This document shows, in pieces, positions 48,640-60,075 of a stretch of DNA of 64,000 bases. How positions within the stretch are numbered: the first letter of the stretch is position 1; each line of letters begins with the position of its first letter. This stretch comes from Chromobotia macracanthus (taxonomy: Eukaryota; Chordata; Actinopteri; Cypriniformes; Botiidae): positions 7,625,501-7,689,500 of the forward strand of contig JAZGTH010000007.1 of assembly GCA_036877525.1 (NCBI GenBank). The letters are read 5' to 3'. The notes beneath the pieces were generated by a model. That model made no database searches, was not told where the DNA came from, and worked only from the letters and a program-made list of their open reading frames with translations. Both the position numbers and the translations under genes were made by a program.

Positions 48640-48955
48640 GTATACACATTTGTACCCAAAAGTCAGCAAAACCTGAAAAATTTGAGGACGTCCTTATTTG
48701 TAAAAACACTATAAAAATATTGTTTTTTTGTAGAAATGGTGTTAGCATTATAGTGTAGGTTAGGTTAGTGTTTATAACTAGCTGTGTATAAAAACAATAG
48801 AAGTGTGTATGGATAAGTAAATATATGTGTGTTTGTGTGTGTGTGTGTGGGGGGGGGTTTGTGTGTATGTTTGTTTTAGTGTTATGTGGGTCTTCTAAAG
48901 GGTTGATTACCTAGGGAAGACCCCTAATTTTTTGGGTTTACCAGCCCAATAAACC
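48640..48955. repeat. Decayed interspersed repeat with TG/G tract
   Basis: TTGAGGACGTCCTTATTTGT, GGTTAGGTTAGTGTTTATAA and a terminal TGTGTGTGTGG(G)n tract (48829-48857) resemble a common fish repeat built around TGAGGACATTTTGTATGTCC and GGTTAGGTTT. A GGGTCTTC...GAAGACCCC inverted pair follows (48887-48924). Confidence 0.45.
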
Positions 48956-50295
48956 TATCATTGTAAATATGATTAATATAAAGAGAGATGATTGCACTAC
49001 AAACATAATGAGACTAAAATATGACATTGTGCTGCAATTGCATGTCATAAAGTTGTTCATATTAAGTGTGCTCCAACAAAGGTGCAACAGTGCATTAAAA
49101 ATGTGATCTAAATGAAAACAGACCTCATTTAAATGACTTATTGGCCCAGTGTTTTGAGACAGGTTGCCTTGATAAACATGAAAAAATGGTTCAGCTTTGG
49201 CCTTAGGAACACCTGAAAACAAAAGGGAATAATCCATCTTCTGCATGAGAAAAGCAGAGAAATAGGATATGGGCGTCTGGAGGAACAGACAAAAGCAGTC
49301 AGAACTTGGTTGAGCAATAATTTTTGGAACTGTCTGAAGTCGAGGGCAAATAAGAGGTGATTCAGTCTGAGTAATAAAACAGAAGCTCAGCTGTTGTCAC
49401 CTCCTGGGTAGATACCATCAAACAATTTCATTAATATCAATTGTTGACACCAAAAACCTGTTAACACAAAAATGCTTTAAGACAAATAAAGTATGCAGGA
49501 CACCACGGGCACGCTGTTCTTCAAGGATACAATGGAGTTGTTCAACGTTTCTGAGGGTTGAAATATTTCTGGCACTTTTGTTTGTTTTGCCACGACTTCT
49601 TCAAAATGCATGACGAAATCATGCCAAGGAAATGAAGCAAAAGAGAGTGTCTTGTTTTGCATCCTCTAGAGTTCAGTTTCCTCCTGCTCTACCAGCTGCA
49701 TATGTTGATGTATCTTCAGGTCACTTCTTCTTGTCAGTTACATATAAAAACCAGATGGAAACCACCCCAGGGACGTGGCCCTGCTAATTTAATTAGACAG
49801 GCCTCAACCTCAGACCCAGATATAAGCTGTGAGTGGACACCCTAAAAAATGGCAGATTGATCCCCACTGCCACCCTGAAGGCTGTGGGTCCATGATTGAT
49901 CAGACACTGATTTGAGTTGAAGTGCTCTAAATAAAAGGGCCCGAACAAGATTTCCCTTGTCAAACTGTCTGTGTCTCATGAAGTGACTTTGCCTGTGAAC
50001 AATAGGGGCTTACAGTTGTATGAAAACCAAGCGGTAATTCAAAACATGTTACTGTGTATGAGCCATAACAGAAGAATGCGATGTTTTAACTGCACAGCAG
50101 CCAATATCTGTCCAGTTTCAGTATATGCCAAGCACTCTTTCAAGACTGCACATGTGCAATGTATATTAGTTACTCTATTGCCATAAACAGGCTAAACTTT
50201 AACTGTCCTTAAGACTTATAAATAAAATACTTGCATTTTTTCACTGAAACTCTTTTCAAACAGAAGGGTAGAATAAAAACACAGCTATCAGAGAG
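48956..50295. other. Gene-free stretch, nothing recognised
   Basis: No credible exon or repeat recognised. Confidence 0.6.
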
Positions 50296-50490
50296 TGTTC
50301 TTAGAACGTTGGCTAATGTTCTCTATATGTTCTGCAGTAATATTTGTAGAACTGTTTTATACCAAAATATATATACCAAAAACGTTATTCTTAAGTAGTT
50401 GTTGGAACATTTTTAAAACTTTACAGAATTTAAAAAATGTTTGAATATCAATCTTATAACCAAGCATAAATGTTAATAAACATCTAAAAA
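50296..50490 (+). repeat. Interspersed repeat family B, copy 1
   Basis: TGTTCTTAGAACGTTGGCTA, TTTACAGAATTTAAAAAATG, TTTGAATATCAATCTTATAA and CCAAGCATAAATGTTAATAA occur in the same order, reversed, at 54701-54880. This establishes a two-copy family within the window in inverted orientation. Confidence 0.7.
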
Positions 50491-52599
50491 TGTTCCTAGA
50501 ACTTTCAAAATAACATTTTTAATGTTTTTGTTACTTAACAACCTACAATTCTTAGCTGAGAACTATTTATAAATTTTAACCCCCAACTCCAACATTTTGT
50601 TATGACTTTTGATTCCAAAGACCCACTCCCTTCCCCCCAGTGCAAGTCGTACCCTGGCATTGTTGATTAGAACAGAAGCATTAGTTTTGTTGTGATAATA
50701 TTGTTAAGCACGAATTGGTAGATTGTGTTCAGTGTATTTTAGATGACTCTGATAACCTCAGAGTATTGAACACTGAACACACATGCACCCTCATGACAAA
50801 GCCTGCAGCCTGTGCTTTCTTTGTATTGTGGAAACATGCAGCGTTAGATTTAAGCCTAAAAACAAACAACTGATGAAAAAACTGTGTTAAATATGCAGTA
50901 CAACACTCATTATATTTTCTTAACATCAGTCCTCAGTCTCACTGTAAGCACATCAGGAACAACTTTTATCAAGGAAGACATTTCAGGATTAAGTCATAAC
51001 AGGAAGAAAAGGAAACTGAAATACAATACAAAATATACTAAGAAGCCATTACATACAAAAACATAATGCTCAGAGCACATTTCCCAGTTTGTCTGCAAAA
51101 AAAGCCTGGAGGTGGAAACTTTAGCCAGGGGCGGAGAGGGAGTCCTCTGTTTACCTCTCTTAAAACTCAAAGCTTAATGGAAATCTCCTTTCAGTTTTAT
51201 ATATTAGTCTTTGATGTACTTTAAACAATATTACTTGTTGATATTAATACACATAAAACAGCATTTATATAATGTACATTATTGTATGCATGACGTACAT
51301 TATACAATAAACAGGCCTATATTTTATGCATACATGTAGCTGTGAGTGGCTCTTCTAGAATACCTGGCTTTGCTAACACTCAGTAGTCACGTGTCACTGT
51401 TTGAAGTTCAGACAGCTGAGAACCCTATAATTATGTCAAGCTTCACTGTGGGGCCCATCATTACAGATCATGGTTTATGGAATTGAGGAACAAAAACAAG
51501 TCTTGTTAACAGGTGCTTGTTTTTCTTACCTCCACACATCGGGTACAGATATATAACCATTTGTTTTCCACTTGCTGCTGGCCATTGCTGGTCTCATCTT
51601 TCATGCTTTTGCATGGAAACCAGATCTTGGAGAAGATAAAGTGTGTTCATGTGACTGAGCTGACCATGATGGGTCATTGTGTTGTTACAGACCAATGTTT
51701 AAGCAATATTCTTTAGATTATGAAGCTTTGGTGCTCACACTGGTAATGTAGGTTTGAAGCTGGCCTGCAACATGCCCTCATCCAGATACTTTTTCTTCTT
51801 ACCCGTCATATCTTTATGATATTTGCCTACAGAGATAAAACTCCCCTAAAAATAATATTTAAAGGGGTATACCATAAGGACTCAAATTGCCTTTGATCTT
51901 CTGAGATAAAAGAGCTTGATGCAGGGGCTTTGCTAGAATTGGAGGCTTAGCCCGTTGAGATCAACCCTCGCACCACCATTAATTTTGAAATACATGAAAA
52001 TACTGTTTTAAAATGTGATCCACTATGGCTAGCACCCACTTCCTTTCATCATGGACAGGCGGACTACTTGACGAACAAAGTAAAAGTTATCAAACATTTT
52101 ATGCAGTGAATCTTCTAAATACATCAGGGTCCTGGGACACAACATCAGGGCCTTGGGTCTCCGAACAGTGTACTGTTCCTGTCTGTGTGCAGCCCCTGCC
52201 ACTTTAACAAGTTCTTGATCATTTCAGGCTGATCTTAACAGTCTGTGCTGTACATTTGAAACATGGGCTAGCTGAAAATATATTAGCTTATGTGTGAGTG
52301 GAGCAAATATGCTGTTTCTTGTTATAAGCACAAAATTGTAATATAAGCATGTGTTTATATAGGCGCATTTAAGGCACAGAAATTTTATACAAGGATGGGG
52401 GGTTGGGGTGGAATTAAAGATAAATTAAGTCATGATGTGTGATATACATAGTAAACTTTTAGCCAGTACTAGTACTGACCTTGACTGACTCTTTGGATGT
52501 TCCAACTCTAATTTTTGTAATTTCTTCCTATAGAAATGACAGTATACAATAGGTGATGTAATAAGGATTTTTGCAGCATCAGCATAGAATGGTGAAAAA
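50491..52599. other. Gene-free stretch, nothing recognised
   Basis: No credible exon or repeat recognised. Confidence 0.6.
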
Positions 52600-53051
52600 C
52601 AGTGGTTTTCAATTGTTTTTTCTTCAGGACCAGACTTTACATTGGACAGAAAATAGCGACTTAACACAGTAAGCTAAGCAAAAAATTACTTGTAAATCAA
52701 ACATTAAAATGTATCACAATGAACTGTGTGTCTCAACAATATGCCTAGGAAATATAGAGACCAGATGTAATGGTCAAATATAGTATGAGTCATTTTACAA
52801 CATGACTTATTTTGAGAGTTTGATCTGACACACAGCCTTCAACAACAACAACAAAAATATTAAATGTGTTTATTCTCCCTTTTAAAAATGTATAGTACTG
52901 TTCATTTTACTATCCCTATTAAATGTGATTATAGGGTTTAACGTATTTTACGTTTTGCATTTAGAATGATTTTTTCCCTGCTGTCTGTGACCCTTGCAAT
53001 GCAAACCCATGATCCATTTTTGTGCGTCAATTCATCAGTTAAGAACCACTG
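52600..53051. mobile_element. hAT-like non-autonomous element
   Basis: The left end CAGTGGTTTTCAATTG and the right end, read on the minus strand, CAGTGGTTCTTAACTG are inverted copies of the hAT-type CAGTGGTTCTCAA end, 452 bp apart. The interior has no transposase. A clear 8-bp target-site duplication is not visible, so the copy is old or the boundaries have drifted. Confidence 0.6.
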
Positions 53052-54700
53052 ATCTAATCCATGCAATGCAAACTTTCAGTTTTTATCTTGAGTGACTACC
53101 CTTGAATCTGAGCTGACATGAGATAAATCCCACATTGGTAGCCTAATAAATAATAAACAGCACTGAATTGCATTGTGGGAGCACTGAATGCTCATTACTG
53201 GTGTGCTTCCATTCATCTACTCATGAGGTCTTGTGAGATGTCATCTGGTACACCGTCCCTCTTATCTGAGTCAAGTGAAGCAGAAGTGAGCAGAGCATGT
53301 GTTTGATGTGCCCTTTCTCCATTACTTAAAGCCACTTTGGCCATATGGGCAGATTTAGAGCAGGGGACACTTGAAAGAGGGCAAAAGAGGCGGCTGCCTC
53401 TCTGCCCTTCTGTTACAGGCAAACAATGCACACACACTCTTGCTGAACATAGACAATAGGTGGTATTGATAGGTTAGACACAGGTAGACCTGTAAAAAAA
53501 ACAGCTGGTAAATCAGGCAGAAATGTAGGTTACAATTGATTTGATTGCTATGGAGTTGCTAAGTTATCATTTTTAGGTCTTTTTTCGATAGAATAGCACA
53601 CATTGGGAGGCTGCACCCAAGGTGTTAACCAAACAATGACTGGTAAAATTAAGAACTGAGTGGATATTTAACAAGCATAACAATTCAAGGTTAGTGTTAC
53701 ATGTGTGTGGTTTAGCTGAATGTTTTGAGCAGGACATCCCCTAGAGAAAGGCTGTTTTCAAATCTTTTGTGATACAGTAACCCTAGTTGCCTATTGGTCA
53801 CTTTGCCCAACTTCAGTATTGCATACTAAACCACAATTTAGACGTTAGTGAAGGAAGGTAGGAACTTATCATAGGGAAACTGAAAACACCCTTTCCTTCA
53901 AAGTTCATCTCATCCAAGAAAGGTTTTTGACCCACTACTGTGGTTTGCTTGGGCTATGAGCCAGTCACGAATATAAATTTCACCCAACAGTTCAGGGGAA
54001 GTGTCACCATTTGAAATGTAATTTTACCGCAACTATTCTTTCTTTTTTCATTACCCTTCTTTTTCTTGGCTATAACATGTCAGGTCAGGACATGTGGGCA
54101 GAGAAAATGTGTCGGTATGTAATTTTTGTGCAAACTAAAGTACTTTGTGTTGTAATTCAGCAACTCAAAAACGGCGCCCACACTTGTAGCTCATGGTACA
54201 ACATGTGACTGCCTTAGTTTCACTGTCACTCACGTGTAAACAACATGCAGCAAACCGCCGAAATGAAAGTCCCCATTTGTGATTGCAGACGACAGTGACT
54301 GTGTGTTGAATATTGGTGTTCAAAAGAAGAATTCTCCAGACATTTTAATGCATATCCTGAGGGCACATCTTGGCCATCTACCTAATTCTATTGTGCATAT
54401 AAACCCAACAGACTCCCCCATGACCTAATACTATAAGGGGAAGAGCTTTAAAAAAGTCAATAAATCCACCCACACCCAAGTAGGAAGTGTAAAAAGGTGC
54501 CTTTCAAAGATAAGGCAAACCTTTGTCCTTAAAAATTTCCATTATTCAAATCATAAGACATTCTTCAAACAATCCCTTAAAACTACATTCAGACATTTCC
54601 TAATACTTTCTGTGATATGTTGCAAAAGGGGAGCATTGAATGTGTGGATCTGAACGTACAGAGTATCAACATCTCAATGTTGGGATGCATAAAGACTACC
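53052..54700. other. Gene-free stretch, nothing recognised
   Basis: No credible exon or recognised repeat. Confidence 0.6.
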
Positions 54701-54880
54701 CAGCTAACAAAGACATTGTTTTAATGTTATTGCTTGGTTATAAGAATATTATTCAAACTTTTTTAATTCTGTAACTTTTTAAAAAATGTATGTATAACAA
54801 TGTTACTGCAATAATGTTTTTGATAACTTTGGAGAACCTTTACAGAACTTTAGCCAACATTCTAAGAATGTTTACTGTTA
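54701..54880 (-). repeat. Interspersed repeat family B, copy 2 (inverted)
   Basis: Read on the minus strand: TTCTTAGAATGTTGGCTAAA, GTTACAGAATTAAAAAAG, AATATTCTTATAACCAAGCA. These match copy 1 (50296-50490) in order and spacing. The plus-strand start CAGCTAACAAAGACATTGTT may be the true terminus. Confidence 0.7.
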
Positions 54881-56162
54881 GTTAAGTAAGCGCAAACAAA
54901 GAGCTTTTTGATATAATTAAGTGTCATTTAGTCATAAAAATGTTCAGTAACACCAGGCTAGAACATGAATGGGCAAATCTTACAAGTCATTACCCTGGTT
55001 GACTTTCACTGGCTCTTGCTGAGGGGAGGAGGGAGAAAGGAGTGCACAACCACAAATGATGTTGTAATGAAGACAACAGCCATACAACATGCAGATTTGA
55101 ATGCACCAATCATGGTGATCGAGATTTATGGTAAAGATGTGTACTTTCCAGCTTGGTCACAGAGCAAACTTGATACAAACTTGGGTACAAAAAAAGAGTG
55201 AGAGCAACAACTGTGAGCAATCGTGTGAGATATACGGAAAGCCCCTATGATTTTTTTTTACGTACAGTACAGTGTTTTAACATAACTGCAGATTAGACAT
55301 TTAGAGTCCCCGTTAAACTGATTTTAAAATACAACAGGTCATTTCTTTCCAACACTTGAAGATCATCATCTTGGTTTTCTGGTATGCAAATGAATCTCGT
55401 CATTTCTGTATTGCAATGATGTGACAGTTCACAAATATGACATGCAAAGCCAGTATTTAAATGGAGTTCATCTAACTTTTAAATGCTTTTCCCAAAACAA
55501 GATGACAAAACACATATCGGCCTGCTTGGACTTTTCAATGTCAGATCAAAGAAGGAAAACATTAGGGATCAAAAAACTTGGTTGACACAAACAGCTGGGC
55601 TGTAATTGCTGGAAACCCCCGAGCTTTGAATTTATGATTAATTATGTATTGTTGCATATTTTCAGGAGCACTGTCTTATGAACCACAGCTGATACTTAAG
55701 CCCTCATATTATTATGAGGCCAATCTTCAGCTAGCTTGCTGATGGCCATGAATGAGTTGTGACTGAAAAACAAGCATTGTTGACTCTCTGGAGACGTTAC
55801 ACATTTTTACCTCATCTCTGCAGCATTCTTTCACCGTATTATCATGCTCGTTCTCTACTTTACTGCTCCTGTGCCGCTCCTCACACTTTTTATTTGAATT
55901 TTAAACAGCACAATAATCCTTTGTATTCTCAGTACAGACAATGTTCTACAGACAGACTGTGTTTGGTGCTCTCAGGAGAGGATATCTTAGATTTCACGGG
56001 GGAGATTGGGGATCTGGTTAGTGAAACACATCCTCCAGACCTGACCCTCACTCATATAATTGAAAGAAAACAAAACACGAAGGCATTACAGAGTTAATAT
56101 TTCATCCTGAAATTACCTGTCAAAACCTGTTTCAACTTCTTCACACTCTGGCATTTCGTAGT
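54881..56162. other. Gene-free stretch, nothing recognised
   Basis: A 112-codon plus-strand frame at 55759-56097 is not recognisable and is not called. Confidence 0.55.
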
Positions 56163-56360
56163 TAAAGGGGAAGTGTGTAATTTTGCCATCACTAGTATTG
56201 CCAATAAGAATTTGCAAAAATAATAATATTTTTCACACAGGTTTCCCAGACACTCCCCATCTGCTATTGGTCAATAAGCAGATGATCAGAAACAGAAATC
56301 TGTAGGTGCAAGAAGGTATATCTGTGCTGAGTGATCTATATAATCAGCAAAAAGACAACT
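56163..56360 (+). repeat. Possible interspersed repeat fragment (TTAAAGGGGAAGTGTGTAAT type)
   Basis: TTAAAGGGGAAGTGTGTAAT followed by TTTGCCATCACTAGTATTGC resembles a cyprinid repeat I recognise by pattern. The right boundary is uncertain. Confidence 0.35.
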
Positions 56361-57979
56361 CTAAACATAAGTGTCTGAACTGTAGGATCATTGGTTATTG
56401 TTACTGGACATAGTTACATGATCCTTAAGAAAAAATACATTAAATTACTCTCATATCATCATCTGTCAGCAAGCACTTTTACATCTACTTTTATTTTTCC
56501 TGAATCACCTTTGTTCTGTATCCATTACTCACCAGAGGCCCGAGCTGTTGATGTGTCACAATAACAGAACAGCCGCAGAGGAATCCTTTCTGTATGTTCC
56601 ACATGACTCTGACTCAAAGAGCAGTAAAAGTTATACTTTAAATGGAATGACTAATGGAACAGTCACAACATAATACTGTACAAGAAACAAAAGTTTATCA
56701 GATGGCTAAATCTAAGATGTTTTTATTGGAAATTAAAAACAATAAATCATTTAAAGCAGTATCTCATATTTCAAAGAAATGTGATTCTGCCAAGCCTCAC
56801 ATTTAGTAAAGTCACAGAGAATTTGTATCTGTCATGAAATGATATTCTAGGGCTATGGTGGAGGTGACTGCGTGACCTTCTTCTTTCATCACTCCAGGTT
56901 CTTTCAACAATCAGGGATTTGCACGAAACAAATGACAAAAAAGACCAGAAGAGTCCTGTCACCCAGTAAATCACACTACAAAGTATAAAGTGAACACAAG
57001 TAACAGCCTTCACACTGTTCTTCACCCTAGTAACATGATGAGATCATAAACAGAACTGCCGGGAACTTAGAGAGAAGGATAACTATTTTAGATTGTGGGA
57101 AAATTTCAGTTTGCCCTGTGAAGTTAATAGTATGAATATGGCTGCTGGATAAATACTTATATCCTACCTATCTAAACAGGGGCTCCAAAAGTGTAAAACG
57201 TATAAATATATATAAACTATTTTTTCTAAAAATATTATGAAATTGTATATAATGTTCTTATGCTATATTTTCACTGTAGTGACAAAAGATTCAAGTTCGG
57301 ACAATCTCTGTATATCTAAATGTATAGCACTGTTTATGCAGACAAAATACTTTTCTAATAGACCAAGCAATTGTTTTTATTACAATTATATTTGTGGTTT
57401 TTATTCTGTGACTTTATAACATTAACTGTACAGCACAGAAAGGGATCAGCACAGTCGGTTTTTGTATGAACTATAAAGAAGTGGAGCGCTGTCTGTCTGT
57501 ATACTTTTTGTACGTATCCACTATACTGATACTGACTATTGGATTGTGAAAAATGCAATCACAATGTGAGAATAAATATTACATAATTAGGACATTCTGT
57601 ACAATTCTGTATTCAGCCTTGTATAGTAATCACATATAAATTAATTTTCCCCACTATCACTTTGTGCCTTGAAACTTTCAGGGCTAAGAAAAGATTTTGC
57701 AACCCAGGTCTGTATCAAATGCCCTATCAAATGCAAATACATCTGACACTGGTCATGTTAACTTTAATGAAAAGTTCAGATGTCCTTTTTTCCAAGACGC
57801 ATACAAGCCGCTCTTCTGCACATTGCATGGTTAACAAATTCTGAATCTGTCTACACTTATTTTCAAACAATGCTCAAAGCGACCAACGTTTGCACACATC
57901 CAGACATACATTTAGACATACATTTATTATAGGAAGTTATAATAATAATATTATAGGACGACCTATCACAGTAGAGCTC
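56361..57979. other. 5' flank of cxcr4b, nothing specific recognised
   Basis: No exon and no clear repeat apart from short A/T simple sequence. As the immediate upstream flank of the receptor gene it is the natural place for proximal enhancers, but no motif cluster stands out by eye. Confidence 0.5.
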
Positions 57980-58072
57980 GCGTTGCTGCGTCACAACCCC
58001 GCCCTGCTGAAAAAAGAGGCGTGTCTAATGTGTTGGGGGGACTATTTAAAATGCCGCTGTTGTAATAGTTGA
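57980..58072 (+). promoter_or_regulatory. cxcr4b: cxcr4b core promoter
   Basis: Upstream of the first exon lie TGCGTCAC (57987-57994, a CRE/AP-1-like site), CCCCGCCC (57997-58004, a GC box) and a TATA-like TATTTAAA (58043-58050). The start site would be expected 25-30 nt downstream of the TATA-like box, near 58073, leaving a 5'UTR of about 75 nt before the ATG at 58149. The layout is that of a compact, regulated promoter; all sites are by-eye matches. Confidence 0.6.
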
Positions 58073-58148
58073 GTTGGATGCTGCTGAAGTTTCGGTACTT
58101 GAAGTTTGCGGTGACTTTGCGCTATTTTGCGCCCATCGGTTTGAAGAC

Positions 58149-59560
58149 ATGGACTTTTTTGACGTAAGTTGATTTATCCCAAATGTAAAATGTCCCGCGG
58201 TGTTGCTGTTTTATGTAAAGAATAGAAGTTAAGAAGAGGATAGAGCTTCATGTATTAAATGGTTTATAGTAAGCGTTTTCTGTTAGTATTTATTTTGCGC
58301 TTTGAATGCCAATGCGTTCAGATTTTTTATGTGTTTAAAGTTTATAAACGCACAGCTCTATATATGTATGTATATATATTTTTTTTAATAAATCTGTTTT
58401 CCTGCTATTATAATCATACTTAGTTCATTCAAACGATGAAAGGTGATCGCGTGTTGTTTACGTGCGCTTAAATGATGTTATTTTTATTTATTTGTTTGTT
58501 TGTTTTACAGCACATCGTTTTAGACGATAACAGCTCAGACTCGGGCTCTGGGGATTTTGAGTTTGACGAACTTTGTGACATCGCCGGTAGCAATGACTTC
58601 CAGAAAATCTTCCTCCCTATTGTATATGGGATTATATTTGTTCTGGGAATTGTTGGCAATGGACTTGTGGTGCTCGTGATGGGCTACCAGAAGAAGTCAA
58701 AGAACATGACTGATAAATACAGGTTGCACCTCTCCATCGCTGACCTTTTGTTTGTCTTAACTCTACCCTTCTGGGCTGTGGATGCAGCTAGTGGGTGGCA
58801 TTTTGGAGGATTTCTCTGTGTCACAGTCAACATGATATACACTCTCAATCTGTACAGCAGTGTCCTTATCCTGGCCTTCATCAGCCTGGATAGGTATCTG
58901 GCTGTCGTCCGTGCCACAAACAGTCAGACTTTCAGGAGACTGCTGGCAGAGAGGGTGATCTATCTTGGAGTCTGGCTGCCTGCGACTCTGCTCACTGTGC
59001 CCGATCTAGTGTTTGCCAAAGTCCACAATACTGGTATGAACACAATGTGTGAGCTCACCTACCCGCAGCAGGCGAACGTAGTGTGGAAAGCTGCTTTCCG
59101 ATTCCAGCACATCATTGTTGGCTTTTTGCTGCCTGGTTTGATCATCCTGACCTGCTACTGTATCATCATCTCCAAACTTTCCAAGAGCTCCAAGGGTCAG
59201 GCTCTAAAGAAGAAAGCTTTGAAAACAACTGTCATCCTTATCCTCTGCTTCTTCAGCTGCTGGTTGCCTTACTGTGCCGGCATCTTGGTGGACACTCTAA
59301 TGATGCTGAATGTTATATCTCACAGCTGTTTCCTGGAACAGAGTCTGGACAAATGGATCTTCGTTACGGAGGCGCTCGCTTACTTCCACTGCTGTCTGAA
59401 CCCCATCCTCTATGCTTTCCTGGGCGTCAAGTTCAGTAAATCTGCCCGTAGTGCTCTGAGCATCAGCAGCAGATCAGGTCACAAGATGCTGACCAAGAAA
59501 AGAGGCCAAATTTCATCTATATCTACTGAATCTGAATCATCCAGTGCCCTCTCTAGTTAG
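58149..59560 (+). CDS. cxcr4b: C-X-C chemokine receptor type 4, cxcr4b-like (two exons)
   Basis: Seven-transmembrane Gi-coupled receptor for the chemokine Cxcl12 (SDF-1) at the plasma membrane, which in fish guides germ cells, lateral-line primordium and leukocytes. Coding sequence is 58149-58163 joined to 58511-59560: 354 residues plus TAG, the usual CXCR4 length. The 5-codon first exon followed by one long exon is the vertebrate CXCR4 structure. Seen in the protein: N-glycosylation sequon N12-S-S; extracellular cysteines C27, C108, C185 and C278 for the two conserved disulfides; ligand-pocket acids D96, D170, D266 and E292 (human D97, D171, D262, E288); LDRYLAVV at 131-138 (DRY motif); CWLPY at 255-259 in TM6; NPILY at 302-306 in TM7; and a Ser-rich tail ending STESESSSALSS for GRK phosphorylation. 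The N-terminus has no tyrosine before residue 44. Paralogue b is chosen from resemblance to zebrafish Cxcr4b (a DNSSDSGSGD N-terminus and N112 in TM3) and could be cxcr4a or, in a polyploid, a duplicate of b. Confidence 0.93.
58164..58510 (+). other. cxcr4b: cxcr4b intron 1 (347 bp)
   Basis: Starts GTAAGT at 58164 and ends TTTTACAG at 58510, phase 0, preceded by a T-rich tract. It is much shorter than the roughly 2-kb human CXCR4 intron. It contains two RCGTG words 11 bp apart (GCGTG 58449-58453 and ACGTG 58460-58464), the core of hypoxia-response elements, and an in-frame ATG at 58472 whose reading frame continues into exon 2. Confidence 0.9.
58472..58510 (+). other. cxcr4b: Alternative in-frame N-terminal extension (intron retention)
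   Basis: From the ATG at 58472 a 13-codon open frame (MMLFLFICLFVLQ) reads straight into exon 2 at the His codon, with an in-frame TAA immediately upstream. An intron-retaining or upstream-spliced transcript would make a 362-residue receptor with a hydrophobic start instead of MDFFD. In human, the CXCR4-Lo isoform arises in the same way, with MSIPLPLLQ encoded by the end of intron 1. Whether this fish transcript exists is not shown by the sequence. Confidence 0.4.
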
Positions 59561-60075
59561 TGGACACTGTGTATATAAAACTTTTCCAGATAGATGACCA
59601 AGCTTTATTTTAACTTAATTTAACAGGACTTTACTACACCCTGTACACTTGTAAACACTTTGGTATGCTGATTCTTGTTAAGACATTTTCTGAACACTTT
59701 ATTCGATTTCTTAAATTAATCTTTCAGAATGTTAGTACTTGTGGCTTAGTACTTTTTAAAAACTATCACTGGACCTGAGAGCAGTGCCTTAAAAAGACTG
59801 TATACTTGCCATTGAAATGTTATCAGGAAATGTTAGCAAACTGTTCTTTTGTCTGCTTTAAAGTTTGTAGTGTAAATTATTTGTATATAGATTGTTGTTT
59901 GCCATTGGTGTGTGTGTGTGTGCACTTAGCGTTTGCTTTTCTCAGAGAAACGTTTTGATATTTATTAAAATTGTAGCCCACACTGTACTTTTTGTAAATG
60001 TTTGTAATTTAAGCATGTCAGCATTGTTGCAGTTTGCTTGTATTTCATAATAAAACCTTAAAATCAACATTTTGT
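59561..60075 (+). other. cxcr4b: cxcr4b 3'UTR and polyadenylation signal
   Basis: AATAAA at 60049-60054 is followed by a T/GT-rich stretch (TTTTGTATAAGG), placing cleavage near 60070-60080. Within the 3'UTR are two Pumilio-type octamers TGTATATA (59570-59577 and 59882-59889), a short (TG)n run, and GCACTTA (59922-59928), which complements the AAGUGC-type miR-430 family seed. The exact 3' end is inferred from the signal only. Confidence 0.75.
60049..60054 (+). terminator. cxcr4b: cxcr4b polyadenylation signal AATAAA
   Basis: Canonical hexamer about 490 nt after the stop codon, with a GT-rich downstream element; it is the first well-placed signal after the coding region. Confidence 0.75.

Noticed and set aside
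58684..59439. ORFs at 58684-58917 (minus) and 59083-59439 (plus, frame shifted)
   Set aside because: Shadows of the cxcr4b coding exon in other frames.
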